A stretch of DNA of 64,000 nucleotides. Source: Virgibacillus_F necropolis_A (lineage in GTDB: Bacteria > Bacillota > Bacilli > Bacillales > Amphibacillaceae). The stretch's first letter is position 1; every line of letters begins with the position of its first letter. Below the pieces are notes generated by a model. The model was not told where the DNA came from, made no database searches, and worked only from the letters and a program-made list of their open reading frames with translations. Shown in pieces: positions 1 through 8,421 of this stretch. The translations under genes were made by a program, and so were the position numbers. The stretch covers positions 372,001 to 436,000 of the forward strand of contig NZ_CP084992.1 of the NCBI RefSeq assembly GCF_044793635.1, written 5' to 3'.

Positions 1-208
1 ACCATGAATTAGATAAATGATCAATAATTAAAAAGCTATCGATTATAACAATATTTTTATCTTTTTGCGTGATTCGATAAATAGGTGTTTCCTCCAGCTG
101 TTTCTTTATTTCAGTCGGTGCAGAGATATAGGCAATATGTTTTAATTTTACGTACTGTAATTTTTCAACATTTATACGTTTTTTCATTCGTAAGTAGACA
201 ATTTCCAT
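1..208 (-). CDS. spoVAA: Stage V sporulation protein AA, N-terminal part (cut by window edge)
   Basis: Minus-strand frame opening with ATG at 206-208 and running off the left edge, so only about 69 residues are present. It reads MEIVYLRMKKRINV at the start and later IYRITQKDKNIVIID, which resembles the SpoVAA pattern in which a basic N-terminus is followed by a conserved KDKNIVI-type strand. A Shine-Dalgarno AGGTGAG lies about 10 bases upstream. SpoVAA belongs to the spoVA operon, whose products help move dipicolinic acid into the forespore. Its place directly after sigF matches Bacillus subtilis gene order. The family assignment comes from recalled similarity and position; the C-terminal membrane part cannot be seen. 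Confidence 0.8.
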   Translation of the reverse strand, partial: MEIVYLRMKKRINVEKLQYVKLKHIAYISAPTEIKKQLEETPIYRITQKDKNIVIIDSFLIIDHLSNSW

Positions 209-274
209 AATCTGTCACTCACCTCTTTTTCGTGTGTAGTTCATAGTGTTTGTCAAAATGTTGTTTTTATCACG

Positions 275-300
275 AAAAAAAAACACCACATAAAGTGATG
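275..300 (-). terminator. Rho-independent terminator after sigF
   Basis: On the minus strand CATCAC and GTGGTG (300-295 and 289-284, one G-T pair) form a stem with a five-base loop, followed by nine T residues. It lies just past the sigF stop codon and separates the spoIIA-sigF transcript from spoVAA, which fits a separate forespore promoter for spoVA. Confidence 0.8.
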
Positions 301-305
301 TAAGA

Positions 306-1058
306 TTAGTCCATTATTTTTTTCATTTCATCTAAAATCTTTTTCTCTAATCGAGAGACCTGCACCTGTGATATTCCAAGCCTTTCCGCTACTTCTGATT
401 GTGTTTTATCCTTATAATAACGTAAATATACAATTAGCCGTTCTCTTTCATTCAGTCCTCGAATAGCTTCTTGTAGTGTTATTTTGTCAAACCATCGTGT
501 ATCTTGATCCGCGATTTGGTCCAATAATGTAATCGGATCTCCATCATTTTCAAATACAGTTTCATGGATTGAGTGTAATGTTTTTGTAGCTTCCTCAGCC
601 TGAACTACTTCTTCAGGTGTAATTTCCAGTATATAGGCAATCTCATTCACGGTTGGTGAACGTCCAAGCTCTTTGGTTAATTCATCTCTCTTTTTTCGAA
701 TTTTATTGCCTATTTCTTTAAGTGATCGACTAACTTTCACACTTCCATCATCCCGTATGAAGCGTTGAATTTCACCGATGATCATTGGTACGGCATAGGT
801 GGAAAATCGCACATTATAGGACAAATCAAATTTATCAATTGACTTAATTAAGCCAATACTGCCGATTTGAAAAAGATCGTCTGGATCATACCCCCGATTT
901 ATGAACCGTTGTACAACCGACCATACCAATCTGACGTTTCTTTCAACCAAAATATCCCTAGCTAATTTATCCCCATTTTGGCTTTTATGAATGTATGCTT
1001 TCACTTCTTTATCCGTTAATTGTTCTTCCCGTTTATGATGCTTTACATTAACATTCAT
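306..1058 (-). CDS. sigF: Forespore RNA polymerase sigma factor SigF
   Basis: Encodes about 250 residues of a sigma-70 factor that directs the first forespore-specific transcription after asymmetric division. Region 2 (RLVWSVVQRFINRGYDPDDLFQIG, then RFSTYAVPMIIGEIQRFIRDDG) and the region 4 helix-turn-helix (KTQSEVAERLGISQVQVSRLEKKIL) closely resemble SigF as I recall it. It is third in a spoIIAA-spoIIAB-sigF operon; spoIIAB ends a few bases upstream. Two in-frame ATGs exist. The second (1056-1058) sits about eight bases after an AGGGAT ribosome site and is preferred over 1064. Activity is held back by SpoIIAB and released by SpoIIAA, both encoded next door. Confidence 0.96.
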   Translation of the reverse strand: MNVNVKHHKREEQLTDKEVKAYIHKSQNGDKLARDILVERNVRLVWSVVQRFINRGYDPDDLFQIGSIGLIKSIDKFDLSYNVRFSTYAVPMIIGEIQRFIRDDGSVKVSRSLKEIGNKIRKKRDELTKELGRSPTVNEIAYILEITPEEVVQAEEATKTLHSIHETVFENDGDPITLLDQIADQDTRWFDKITLQEAIRGLNERERLIVYLRYYKDKTQSEVAERLGISQVQVSRLEKKILDEMKKIMD

Positions 1059-1068
1059 AGGCATATCC

Positions 1069-1509
1069 CTATTTGCAAACCGTTTTATTTTTTGTTAATT
1101 GCTTTTTCATCATAACTGTTGTACCCTCTTGTACAGTTGAAATCACATTAACGGAGTCCATAAAGTTTTCAATTATCGTGAAGCCCATTCCGGAACGTTC
1201 CAGTTCAGGTTTGGATGTAAATAAAGGCTGGCGTGCTTCATCTATATCAATAATACCAATTCCTTTATCTTTGATTGTAAGTTCAATTTCATCATCGTAC
1301 AATTTACATTCAATGGCTATTTTATGATCTGCTTCATTATTGTAACCATGAATAATTGAATTTGTTACTGCCTCTGAGACAACTGTTTTTATTTCTGTAA
1401 GTTCGTCCATTGTTGGATCAAGTTGTGCGATAAACGACGCGACTAACACACGAGCAAATGATTCATTTTCACTAATGCTTGAGAACTCTACATACATTTC
1501 ATTGTTCAT
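1069..1509 (-). CDS. spoIIAB: Anti-sigma F factor and serine kinase SpoIIAB
   Basis: Protein of 146 residues of the GHKL kinase fold. The N box (VVSEAVTNSIIHGYNN) and G1 box (DKGIGI) form the ATP site, and a RSGMGFTIIENFMD stretch follows as in SpoIIAB. It binds and inhibits SigF, and phosphorylates SpoIIAA when ATP is bound. The start codon overlaps the spoIIAA stop in an ATGA arrangement (1506-1509), so the two are probably translationally coupled. Length and order match the canonical spoIIA operon. Confidence 0.96.
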   Translation of the reverse strand: MNNEMYVEFSSISENESFARVLVASFIAQLDPTMDELTEIKTVVSEAVTNSIIHGYNNEADHKIAIECKLYDDEIELTIKDKGIGIIDIDEARQPLFTSKPELERSGMGFTIIENFMDSVNVISTVQEGTTVMMKKQLTKNKTVCK

Positions 1510-1859
1510 GAAGCCACCCCCAACGTAAATAGTGCACTGCGTTCATCATCTTCCAACCTGATAATCTTAAATAACCCCGACATTTCAAATAATCGTTTAA
1601 TCGGTAATGAAATAGAACAAACTACCATTTCCCCTCCAAGCTGTAATATTTCTTTATATCTACCTAAGACGACACCTAACCCTGAACTATCCATAAATGT
1701 GACGGATTGTAGATTTAAAATGACATGCTTCACAAGATTTTTTTCAATCATATTTTTCCACTGGTTTCTTAACGCCTCTGCTTCATGATGATCTAATTCC
1801 CCTTCTAAACGCACAATTAGAACATCCTCTATTACTTCGAATGTAGAATTCATCCCCAC
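1506..1859 (-). CDS. spoIIAA: Anti-anti-sigma factor SpoIIAA
   Basis: STAS-domain protein of 117 residues. The motif FMDSSGLGV places the phospho-acceptor serine at residue 58, the same number as in Bacillus subtilis if translation starts at the GTG at 1857-1859. That start is chosen because AAGGAGGAG lies seven bases upstream, whereas the ATG two codons later is too far away. In its dephosphorylated form it takes SpoIIAB away from SigF in the forespore. It is first in the operon, and the promoter signals lie between it and dacF. Confidence 0.96.
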   Translation of the reverse strand: MGMNSTFEVIEDVLIVRLEGELDHHEAEALRNQWKNMIEKNLVKHVILNLQSVTFMDSSGLGVVLGRYKEILQLGGEMVVCSISLPIKRLFEMSGLFKIIRLEDDERSALFTLGVAS

Positions 1860-1892
1860 AAATTCTCCTCCTTACTAAAAGTTATATAGTCT

Positions 1893-1922
1893 ACTTTCTG
1901 CACGCTGAAACTCAATTCCTGC
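1893..1922 (-). promoter_or_regulatory. Candidate sigma-H promoter of the spoIIA operon
   Basis: On the minus strand GCAGGAATT (1922-1914) matches the sigma-H -35 consensus RNAGGAWWT in full. Twelve bases later GCAGAAAGT (1901-1893) is a weaker fit to RNNGAATWW. Position and spacing are as expected for spoIIA, which is sigma-H dependent in Bacillus subtilis. The -10 match is imperfect. Confidence 0.6.
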
Positions 1923-1944
1923 AAAATGTCAAAAGAAGAAGATA

Positions 1945-1952
1945 TTCGACAA
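1945..1952 (-). promoter_or_regulatory. Spo0A box upstream of spoIIA
   Basis: The minus strand reads TTGTCGAA, a full match to the core 0A box, about 25 bases upstream of the proposed sigma-H -35 element. Spo0A~P activation of spoIIA together with sigma-H is established for Bacillus subtilis. The box lies between the dacF stop codon and spoIIAA. Confidence 0.7.
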
Positions 1953-1954
1953 AA

Positions 1955-3142
1955 CTAGTTGTATTTAGCTATCTTTTGTAAAGTCCGATTAAATAGCGTA
2001 AATATACTAGCCGGTTCTGCCTTCTTTTCAACAACTAATGGTGTTTTTGATAAAATTTTATCCCCGTTTTTAACGAATATTGTTCCAACCTGTTCTCCTT
2101 TTTTTAATGGAAGAGAGATTGATTCATTTAATTCTATTGATGTTGTAAACTTTTCAGCTTTTTCGCCTTTTTTATGAACGGTGCTTATTGGTTGTGATGC
2201 AACAATTTTGATATCACTCTCTTTCGCTTTAAGTAGGTTCAATTTAGCAACCTGTGCGCCCTTTTTATAGAGATTAGTGGTTTCAAAGTGCTGAAAACTA
2301 TAATCCAACATATTTGATACAATTGAATTACGTACTTTGGGAGAATCGGCACCCATGACAACAGCTATTACACGCATATCGTTCTTTTTCGCAGTGGCTG
2401 TTAAACAATATTTTGCCTCATTCGTATATCCAGTTTTTAATCCATCAACCCCTGGATAAAATTTAACCAATTTATTCGTATTTACTAACCAAAATTCGTT
2501 GTCTTGTCCTTTTCTCAAATAGTCTTCATATTTAGATGTATATTCTGTTATATTTTCATATTTTAATAAATGTTGTGCGATAATAGCCATATCATATGCC
2601 GTTGAATAATGATCATCCGCAGGTAGACCCGTAGGATTTTGGAATTTAGTATCCTTTAGACCTAATTCCTTCACTTTTTCATTCATTTTTTTAACAAATG
2701 CTTCTTCACTTCCAGCTATACGTTCAGCTAGTGCAACACTGGCATCATTGCCAGAAGCAATCGCAACACCCTTTAATAAATCGTTAACTGTCATTTCTTC
2801 CCCTGCTTCTAGAAAGATTTGAGAACCTCCCATAGATGCAGCATTTTCACTAATACGGATCTTTTCATCTAATTGAATTTTTCCATTATCTAATGCTTCC
2901 ATAATTAACAATAGCGTCATGATTTTTGTCATACTTGCTGGCGGAAGCTTTTCATGTGCATTTTTATCGTAAAGAATCGTACCTGTATCTTGTTCAAGTA
3001 AAAAAGCAGATTTCGCTTTTGATGCTAGATTTAATGAATCAGTCTTCTTATCAGAATCATTACCTTCCTCAGCATAAACTGGTATCGACACTCCTACAAA
3101 AACTATAAAAACAGTACAAAGTACAATGATCCAATTTTTCAT
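1955..3142 (-). CDS. dacF: Sporulation-type D-alanyl-D-alanine carboxypeptidase DacF
   Basis: Low-molecular-weight penicillin-binding protein of 395 residues. The ATG at 3140-3142 is used because GGAGG lies nine bases before it and the protein then begins with a proper signal peptide (MKNWIIVLCTVFIVFVG, ending near VYA-EE). Active-site motifs are SMTK with Ser70/Lys73, SGN at 130-132 and KTG at 236-238. It removes terminal D-alanine from peptidoglycan stem peptides outside the membrane and tunes forespore wall cross-linking. It sits directly upstream of spoIIA, as in Bacillus subtilis. A sigma-F-like promoter precedes it. Confidence 0.93.
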   Translation of the reverse strand: MKNWIIVLCTVFIVFVGVSIPVYAEEGNDSDKKTDSLNLASKAKSAFLLEQDTGTILYDKNAHEKLPPASMTKIMTLLLIMEALDNGKIQLDEKIRISENAASMGGSQIFLEAGEEMTVNDLLKGVAIASGNDASVALAERIAGSEEAFVKKMNEKVKELGLKDTKFQNPTGLPADDHYSTAYDMAIIAQHLLKYENITEYTSKYEDYLRKGQDNEFWLVNTNKLVKFYPGVDGLKTGYTNEAKYCLTATAKKNDMRVIAVVMGADSPKVRNSIVSNMLDYSFQHFETTNLYKKGAQVAKLNLLKAKESDIKIVASQPISTVHKKGEKAEKFTTSIELNESISLPLKKGEQVGTIFVKNGDKILSKTPLVVEKKAEPASIFTLFNRTLQKIAKYN

Positions 3143-3172
3143 AACTGTTACCTCCAACATTCTATTTATTTC

Positions 3173-3202
3173 TAGGTTTTCCAATATATTCTCTTTTTAT
3201 AA
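3173..3202 (-). promoter_or_regulatory. Candidate sigma-F promoter of dacF
   Basis: On the minus strand TTATA (3202-3198) matches the sigma-F -35 GYATA at four of five positions. After a 15-base spacer, GGAAAACCTA (3182-3173) matches the -10 GGNRANAHTR at nine of ten. dacF is a known sigma-F target in Bacillus subtilis, which supports the call. Confidence 0.55.
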
Positions 3203-3217
3203 CTAAAATAGAATAAT

Positions 3218-3256
3218 AAAAAACACCCAAATTTCGTTTGTACCGAAATTTGGGCG
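3218..3256 (-). terminator. Terminator after pdp
   Basis: A strong hairpin with arms CGCCCAAATTTCG and CGAAATTTGGGTG and a seven-base loop, followed by a T run on the minus strand. It ends the nucleoside phosphorylase transcript ahead of dacF. Confidence 0.88.
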
Positions 3257-3274
3257 TTTAGCGTTTTTAGTAAA

Positions 3275-4582
3275 TTATTTTGTTGTAATCACATCATAGA
3301 TTAAGGATGGGGCTTTAACAGAATCAGTTGCAATCGTGATACTCTGGTATAATTTTTCCTTAACAGAATCAAGGTCTGAATCATTTGCATGAATGGTTAG
3401 GAGAGACTCCCCTTCTTTTACAGAATCCCCTACTTTTTTGTGAAGGATAAGACCAACTGCCAAATCGATTTCCGATTCTTTTGTTGCTCTACCAGCTCCT
3501 AGCATCATTGCAGCAGTACCTATATCATTCGCTACAATTTCTGAAATGGTACCTGAAGTCTTAGCGGGTAATTCTAGTTTATATTCAGCTTGTGGTAATA
3601 AATCAGGATCGTCTGCTACACTTGCATCTCCACCCTGTGCTGCTAGGAAGGTTTTAAACTGCTCAAATGCTTTCCCATTAGCAATATTCTCTTCTAGCAT
3701 CAATCGTGCTTCTTCAAGTGTTTCTGCCTTTTCCGCTAACAGTACCATTTGACTACCGAGCGTTAAACATAAATCCGTCAAATCTTTCGGTCCTTTACCT
3801 TTTAATGTTTCGATTGCTTCTTTTACTTCTAAAGCATTACCGATTGCATTTCCTAACGGTTGTGACATATCAGAAATGACTGCCATCGTATTTCGTCCAA
3901 CCCGATTTCCAATTGAAACCATAGCTTCTGCTAAGTTTTTAGCATCGTCAAAGTCCTTCATAAATGCACCAGCACCCGTTTTAACATCCAGAACTATCGC
4001 ATCAGCACCTGAAGCAATCTTTTTACTCATAATCGAGCTTGCAATTAAAGGGATAGAGTTTACGGTAGCTGTAACATCACGTAAACTGTATAATTTTTTA
4101 TCAGCTGGAGTTAAATTACCAGTTTGGCCGATAACTGCAACCTTATTTTTATTAACTAAATCGATAAATTCATCAGAAGTTATCTCCACGTGAAAGCCTG
4201 GTACAGATTCCAATTTATCAATTGTTCCACCTGTGTGACCAAGTCCACGCCCACTCATTTTTGCAACCGGAACACCTAGTGATGCTACAAGAGGCGCAAG
4301 GATAAGTGTTGTTGTATCGCCAACCCCACCAGTTGAGTGCTTATCTACTTTAATTCCAGCTATGTTCGATAGGTCAATGGTATCGCCTGAATTCACCATA
4401 GAAGATGTTAGCATTGCACGTTCATCTTCTGACATATCTTGAAAATAAATGGCCATTAGTAATGCACTTACTTGATAATCAGGAATTTCATCGTTTGTAT
4501 AACCATCAATAAAGTACTGAATTTCCTCTTTTGTTAAATCTTTTCCGTCACGTTTTTTTTCAATTAAATCGTACATTCTCAT
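3275..4582 (-). CDS. pdp: Pyrimidine-nucleoside phosphorylase
   Basis: Protein of 435 residues that cleaves uridine, deoxyuridine and thymidine with phosphate, giving the base and (deoxy)ribose-1-phosphate. The family signature SGRGLGHTGGTIDKLE is present, preceded by the phosphate-binding region KHSTGGVGDTTTL, and KTGAGAFM lies further on. Length is normal. AAAGGTG is eight bases before the ATG. With punA and deoB upstream on the same strand it forms a nucleoside catabolism group; ribose-1-phosphate from both phosphorylases is the substrate of DeoB. A hairpin sits between punA and this gene, so it may also be transcribed separately. Confidence 0.95.
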   Translation of the reverse strand: MRMYDLIEKKRDGKDLTKEEIQYFIDGYTNDEIPDYQVSALLMAIYFQDMSEDERAMLTSSMVNSGDTIDLSNIAGIKVDKHSTGGVGDTTTLILAPLVASLGVPVAKMSGRGLGHTGGTIDKLESVPGFHVEITSDEFIDLVNKNKVAVIGQTGNLTPADKKLYSLRDVTATVNSIPLIASSIMSKKIASGADAIVLDVKTGAGAFMKDFDDAKNLAEAMVSIGNRVGRNTMAVISDMSQPLGNAIGNALEVKEAIETLKGKGPKDLTDLCLTLGSQMVLLAEKAETLEEARLMLEENIANGKAFEQFKTFLAAQGGDASVADDPDLLPQAEYKLELPAKTSGTISEIVANDIGTAAMMLGAGRATKESEIDLAVGLILHKKVGDSVKEGESLLTIHANDSDLDSVKEKLYQSITIATDSVKAPSLIYDVITTK

Positions 4583-4688
4583 GATAAAAACACCTTTACA
4601 AAGAATTTTAGAAAACTTGCCTTATCGCCAAGCCTTAGTAGCACTTATGCAGTAAGAAAGGATTTATACTTTTTTAAATGCTCAGAAA

Positions 4689-4724
4689 AACTCGGCATTC
4701 GCCTCTTCTTTAGTGGCGAATGCC
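4689..4724 (-). terminator. Hairpin between punA and pdp
   Basis: GGCATTCGCC and GGCGAATGCC (4694-4703 and 4715-4724) form a perfect ten-base stem, followed on the minus strand by GAGTTTTTC. It can act as a weak terminator or attenuator after punA. Almost the same hairpin recurs at 9656-9690. Confidence 0.6.
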
Positions 4725-4751
4725 TTTAAAACATTTATGCTTTCCTTATGT

Positions 4752-5570
4752 TTAAGAAATTGTTTGAATGATCTTCTTTACGAATTGTAAAAAGTTTTCC
4801 TTTACTTTTTCTGTTGTTTCCATTACCTCATCATGGGTCAATGGTTGATCGAGAATTCCAGCAGCCATATTAGAAATACAAGAGATTCCTAGTACACGTA
4901 TACCCGCATGTCCTGCTACAGTCACCTCTGGAACAGTTGACATTCCAACTGCATCACCACCAAGTGTTCGAAGCATATTAATTTCAGCAGGCGTTTCGTA
5001 AATTGGACCTGTATTCCCTACATAAACACCCTTCTGAACCGCTAAACCAAGATCATTTGCACACGATTCAGCATGTGAAATTAGCTCTCTACTATATACT
5101 TGTGACATATCTGGAAAACGCACACCTAAACGATCATCATTTGGTCCTATTAATGGATTATCGCCCATGTTATTAATATGATCGCTTATTAGCATTAAAT
5201 CTCCAGGATTGAATCCTTTATTTATACCACCTGCAGCATTTGTTACGATAATAGATTCAATACCTAATTCTTTCATTACTCGTACCGGGAATGTAACCTG
5301 TTGCATCGTATAGCCCTCATAATAGTGAAAGCGACCTTGCATAGCAATTACTTGTTTTCCTTCAAGTGTTCCTATTACAAGCTGGCCTTTATGCCCTGTA
5401 ACAGTAGACTCTGGAAAATGCGGAATGTCTTTATAAGGAATTGTAATTGGGTTTTCAATTTCATCCCCCAATACACCAAGTCCAGAACCTAGAATTAATC
5501 CTAGACCTGGCTTGGAAGTTATTTTACTTTCAATAAATGTACATGCTTCTTGTATCTCATTACTAAACAT
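4752..5570 (-). CDS. punA: Purine-nucleoside phosphorylase
   Basis: Trimeric-type purine nucleoside phosphorylase of 272 residues (Bacillus subtilis PupG is about the same length). It splits guanosine, inosine and their deoxy forms by phosphorolysis. Visible motifs are LGLILGSGLGVL at the N-terminus, TVTGHKGQLVIG, the base-site region VTNAAGGIN and the C-terminal GMSTVPEVTVA. It starts 14 bases after deoB ends and so is probably co-transcribed with it. Product ribose-1-phosphate is handed to DeoB. Confidence 0.95.
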   Translation of the reverse strand: MFSNEIQEACTFIESKITSKPGLGLILGSGLGVLGDEIENPITIPYKDIPHFPESTVTGHKGQLVIGTLEGKQVIAMQGRFHYYEGYTMQQVTFPVRVMKELGIESIIVTNAAGGINKGFNPGDLMLISDHINNMGDNPLIGPNDDRLGVRFPDMSQVYSRELISHAESCANDLGLAVQKGVYVGNTGPIYETPAEINMLRTLGGDAVGMSTVPEVTVAGHAGIRVLGISCISNMAAGILDQPLTHDEVMETTEKVKENFLQFVKKIIQTIS

Positions 5571-5583
5571 AATCCTTCTCCCC

Positions 5584-6762
5584 CTATCGAATTTCTTTTA
5601 AAAAGCTTGTCCCATATTCAGGCATAGTGATGTTAAAGTTTTCGGCAATTGTAGCACCAACATCTGCAAAAGTATCCCTTTCTTTTATATGCGATCCATT
5701 GTTAATGTTTTTGTGATAGGCTAATAATGGAACAAATTCACGTGTATGATCTGTCCCCGCATGAACTGGATCGTTGCCATGGTCTGCGGTAATCAATAAT
5801 AGATCATCATCATTCATTTTGTTTAAAACCTCAGGAAGTCTTGCGTCATATGCTTCCAGAGCTTTTCCATACCCTTCAGGATCACGACGATGTCCGTATT
5901 TTGCATCAAAGTCAACTAGATTTAAAAAACTAATGCCATGAAAGTCTTTATCCATTGACTCTACTATTTTAGTCATTCCATCCTCATTATCTGTTGTTCG
6001 AATGGCTTCTGTTACACCTTCCCCATCATATATATCAGAAATTTTACCTAGTGCTATAACATCATGATTGGTATCCTTCAACTCATTCATAACCGTTCTG
6101 CCGAATGGTTTTAGTGCATAGTCATGTCTATTTGATGTACGTTGGAATGCTCCAGATGTTCCGACAAACGGACGTGCAATTACGCGACCAACCATATACT
6201 TTTCATCTAATGTTAACTCTCGTGCAATCTCACAAATACGGTATTGCTCCTCGAGCGGGACAATTTCCTCATGCGCAGCAATTTGTAGTACCGAATCTGC
6301 TGATGTATATACAATAATTGCCCCTGTATCCATGTGCTCTTCACCTAATTCCTCCAGTATTTCAGTACCAGAAGCAGGCTTATTACCAATAATCTTTCGA
6401 CCAGATTTTGTTTCTAACTCTTGTATTAGATCTGCTGGAAAACCTTCCGGAAAGGTGCGGAATGGCTGTTCAATATGCAGACCCATTATTTCCCAATGAC
6501 CAGTCATGGTATCCTTTCCATTCGATGCTTCCTGCATTTTAGTATAATGTGCCAGCGGATTTTCTTTCTTTTTAATCCCTTTAATTTCACGAATATTGCT
6601 AAGGCCCAGCTTCTCCATATTCGGCATGTAAAGCCCATTCATATGATCTGCAATATGTCCTAATGTATCTGCACCTTTATCATTAAACTTTTCTGCATCA
6701 GGCGCCTCACCGATACCAACTGAATCCATAACGATTAAAAAAACGCGTCTAAAATTATTCAT
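5584..6762 (-). CDS. deoB: Phosphopentomutase
   Basis: Alkaline-phosphatase superfamily enzyme of 392 residues. It converts (deoxy)ribose-1-phosphate to the 5-phosphate, linking nucleoside breakdown to the pentose phosphate pathway or to acetaldehyde and glyceraldehyde-3-phosphate. Metal-binding motifs are seen at VMDSVGIGEAPDA near the N-terminus, at GKDTMTGHWE, and at ITADHGNDPVHAGTDHTRE near the C-terminus. GGGAGG lies upstream of the ATG. It is first of the deoB-punA pair, with xerD next upstream, the same order as drm-pupG behind ripX in Bacillus subtilis. Confidence 0.95.
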   Translation of the reverse strand: MNNFRRVFLIVMDSVGIGEAPDAEKFNDKGADTLGHIADHMNGLYMPNMEKLGLSNIREIKGIKKKENPLAHYTKMQEASNGKDTMTGHWEIMGLHIEQPFRTFPEGFPADLIQELETKSGRKIIGNKPASGTEILEELGEEHMDTGAIIVYTSADSVLQIAAHEEIVPLEEQYRICEIARELTLDEKYMVGRVIARPFVGTSGAFQRTSNRHDYALKPFGRTVMNELKDTNHDVIALGKISDIYDGEGVTEAIRTTDNEDGMTKIVESMDKDFHGISFLNLVDFDAKYGHRRDPEGYGKALEAYDARLPEVLNKMNDDDLLLITADHGNDPVHAGTDHTREFVPLLAYHKNINNGSHIKERDTFADVGATIAENFNITMPEYGTSFLKEIR

Positions 6763-6858
6763 GCTAATACCTCCCGTATTTATATTCCCAAGTTTTCATT
6801 AATATATGTCATTCCATTTATGTTGTAGGATGTCAGACAACTAAAAATAAAAACTAAC

Positions 6859-7749
6859 TTATGCCCTAGGATGAAATGCTTTATATACATCTTTAAGTCG
6901 GGACTTGGACACATGCGTATAAATCTGTGTTGTCGATATATCTGCATGACCAAGCATTTCTTGTACAGCCCTTAAATCCGCTCCATTTTCCAACAAATGT
7001 GTAGCAAACGAATGTCTTAAAGTGTGTGGTGTTATATTCTTCTCAATTTGCTTCTCTTTTGCTACAGCCTTAAGAATTTTCCAAAACCCTTGTCTGGATA
7101 ATGGTCTTCCGTGCTGATTCACAAAAAGAACGTCCTCTTTTTTCTTTTTCAGGATTATGCTACGTGCATGTTCCACATAATCCTCTATTGCGCTTTTGGC
7201 CACTCCACCTAATGGTACGATTCGTTCTTTAGAACCCTTCCCTAAGCACCGCACAAATCCCATCGTTAAGTGAAGGTCGTTAATTTTTAATGTAATAAGT
7301 TCAGATACTCGTAACCCTGTAGCATAAAGCAACTCAAGCATGGCTTTATTTCGAATTTCAAGGGGTGTACGTCCGTTAATTGTCAGTAGTTTTTCCACAT
7401 CATTTGATGACAATACAGATGGTAATTTCATTTCTTTTTTGGGTGTTTCTATATGTATGCTCGGATCATGATCAACGAGTTGCTCACGCAATAAGTATTG
7501 ATGGAACAAACGAAATGTTGAAAGTGAACGTGCAATTGTTGCAGATGATTTGTGTTCATCCTTTAATACATGTAAAAATCCTACTAAATCAGTACGAGAA
7601 ATAGTGTTCCAATCCTTTTTATGAAGTTCACTTTCCAGATAATTAACATATCGCTTTAAGTCACGTCGATAAGAATTGATTGTATTGTCAGAAAGCCCAC
7701 GTTCTACTTGTAAATAATGAAAGAAATCCTCAATCGCATATTTAAGCAT
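6859..7749 (-). CDS. xerD: Site-specific tyrosine recombinase XerD
   Basis: Protein of 296 residues with an N-terminal SAM-like core-binding domain (about 1-85) and a C-terminal catalytic domain. The catalytic set is complete: Arg147 (ATGLRVSE), Lys171, His242 and Arg245 (HTLRHSFATHL), His268 (LGHADIS) and nucleophile Tyr277 (TTQIYTH). With XerC it resolves chromosome dimers at dif. Location between yqzK-fur and deoB equals the ripX position in Bacillus subtilis, which makes a phage integrase unlikely. It begins five bases after yqzK ends. Confidence 0.95.
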   Translation of the reverse strand: MLKYAIEDFFHYLQVERGLSDNTINSYRRDLKRYVNYLESELHKKDWNTISRTDLVGFLHVLKDEHKSSATIARSLSTFRLFHQYLLREQLVDHDPSIHIETPKKEMKLPSVLSSNDVEKLLTINGRTPLEIRNKAMLELLYATGLRVSELITLKINDLHLTMGFVRCLGKGSKERIVPLGGVAKSAIEDYVEHARSIILKKKKEDVLFVNQHGRPLSRQGFWKILKAVAKEKQIEKNITPHTLRHSFATHLLENGADLRAVQEMLGHADISTTQIYTHVSKSRLKDVYKAFHPRA

Positions 7750-7754
7750 ACACG

Positions 7755-7961
7755 TTACTCCCCTAGTCGAAAAAATAGATTAAAGCGATCCATAAAATCG
7801 TTTCCATCATCATAAACCTTTACAGCAGGTCCTTCTGGTGGATCGTACCGATGAAATTCTTTATACTCCGCATGCATAATGCGTAATCCAAAATAAAATA
7901 AAAATGTGCATGCAGTGAATATCACAAAAACTTTTAACGTGTCCCATAACATCCGCTTCAT
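7755..7961 (-). CDS. yqzK: Small membrane protein, YqzK family
   Basis: Protein of 68 residues with one membrane segment (about residues 8-27) and a short outward or inward tail rich in charged residues. Function is unknown. The call rests on size, single segment and its fixed place between fur and xerD, where Bacillus species keep yqzK. AAAGGAG precedes the ATG. A perfect eight-base inverted repeat (7975-7982 and 7989-7996) touches the ribosome-binding site and could fold the leader. It is probably translated from the same message as xerD. Confidence 0.75.
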   Translation of the reverse strand: MKRMLWDTLKVFVIFTACTFLFYFGLRIMHAEYKEFHRYDPPEGPAVKVYDDGNDFMDRFNLFFRLGE

Positions 7962-8103
7962 CTAGCATTTCTCCTTTAATAGCTTCTACTATTAAAAGAT
8001 ATGCCAAAAAACAGGAACAATATACGTAAAACTGTAATACTATAATTAAAAATTATCCATTTTAAAAGTAACCTATTTTCTAACATTTGTAAAATCATTA
8101 GAA

Positions 8104-8142
8104 CAAAAAAGCCCTTTTTCGTATGCTAGCAGAAAAAAGGCT
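8104..8142 (-). terminator. Terminator of the fur transcript
   Basis: A near-perfect 11-base stem (8110-8120 with 8132-8142, one mismatch) ends in a T run on the minus strand. It lies about 280 bases after the fur stop codon, so the two repeat units between are transcribed as part of the fur 3' region. It also closes the gene-free stretch before yqzK. Confidence 0.75.
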
Positions 8143-8167
8143 CTTACTATGTGTTGTTATCCCTAGT

Positions 8168-8420
8168 ACCATCGCCTGCCTTCTCGAAGTCTTAAGCTTC
8201 CCTGAGAGTTTTCACTAAATCTTCTAGCGAATAATCACCGCAGGAACAACTAAGATTATTTCGATGGCGCTTGCGCTTTTCTTGAGAGCAAGGAAAGTAT
8301 AAGCGAAAGTCTGTCTAGCTCCAGCGCCCAGCGCCTAGTGGACAACACCCACCTCCGTACGATAAGTCAACATCGGTTATTAGAAGGAAGGCCGACTAAA
8401 AGCAGGCTTGCGCTTTTCTT
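8168..8420 (-). repeat. Two tandem units of the AAAAGCG intergenic repeat after fur
   Basis: This gene-free stretch between yqzK and fur holds two related units read on the minus strand. Unit one (8420-8314) starts AAAAGCGCAAGCC and ends GGCGCTGGAGCTAGA. Unit two (8283-8168) starts AAAAGCGCAAGCGCC and is more diverged. The AAAAGCG termini are 137 bases apart. The first terminus begins four bases after the fur stop codon. The same termini occur after four other genes in the window (32145-32406, 35882-35975, 50437-50769, 60168-60240). Confidence 0.75.
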
Positions 8421-8421
8421 A

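Noticed and set aside
3876..4193. Long plus-strand frame of 105 codons opposite pdp.
   Set aside because: It lies wholly opposite a certain enzyme gene, shows no ribosome site and no recognisable protein pattern; it is a shadow frame.
8101..8420. CRISPR-like array, because of repeated GCGCTTGCGCTTTT words after fur.
   Set aside because: There are only two copies about 137 bases apart, with hairpin-rich unequal insides, and no cas genes; they belong to the intergenic repeat family.
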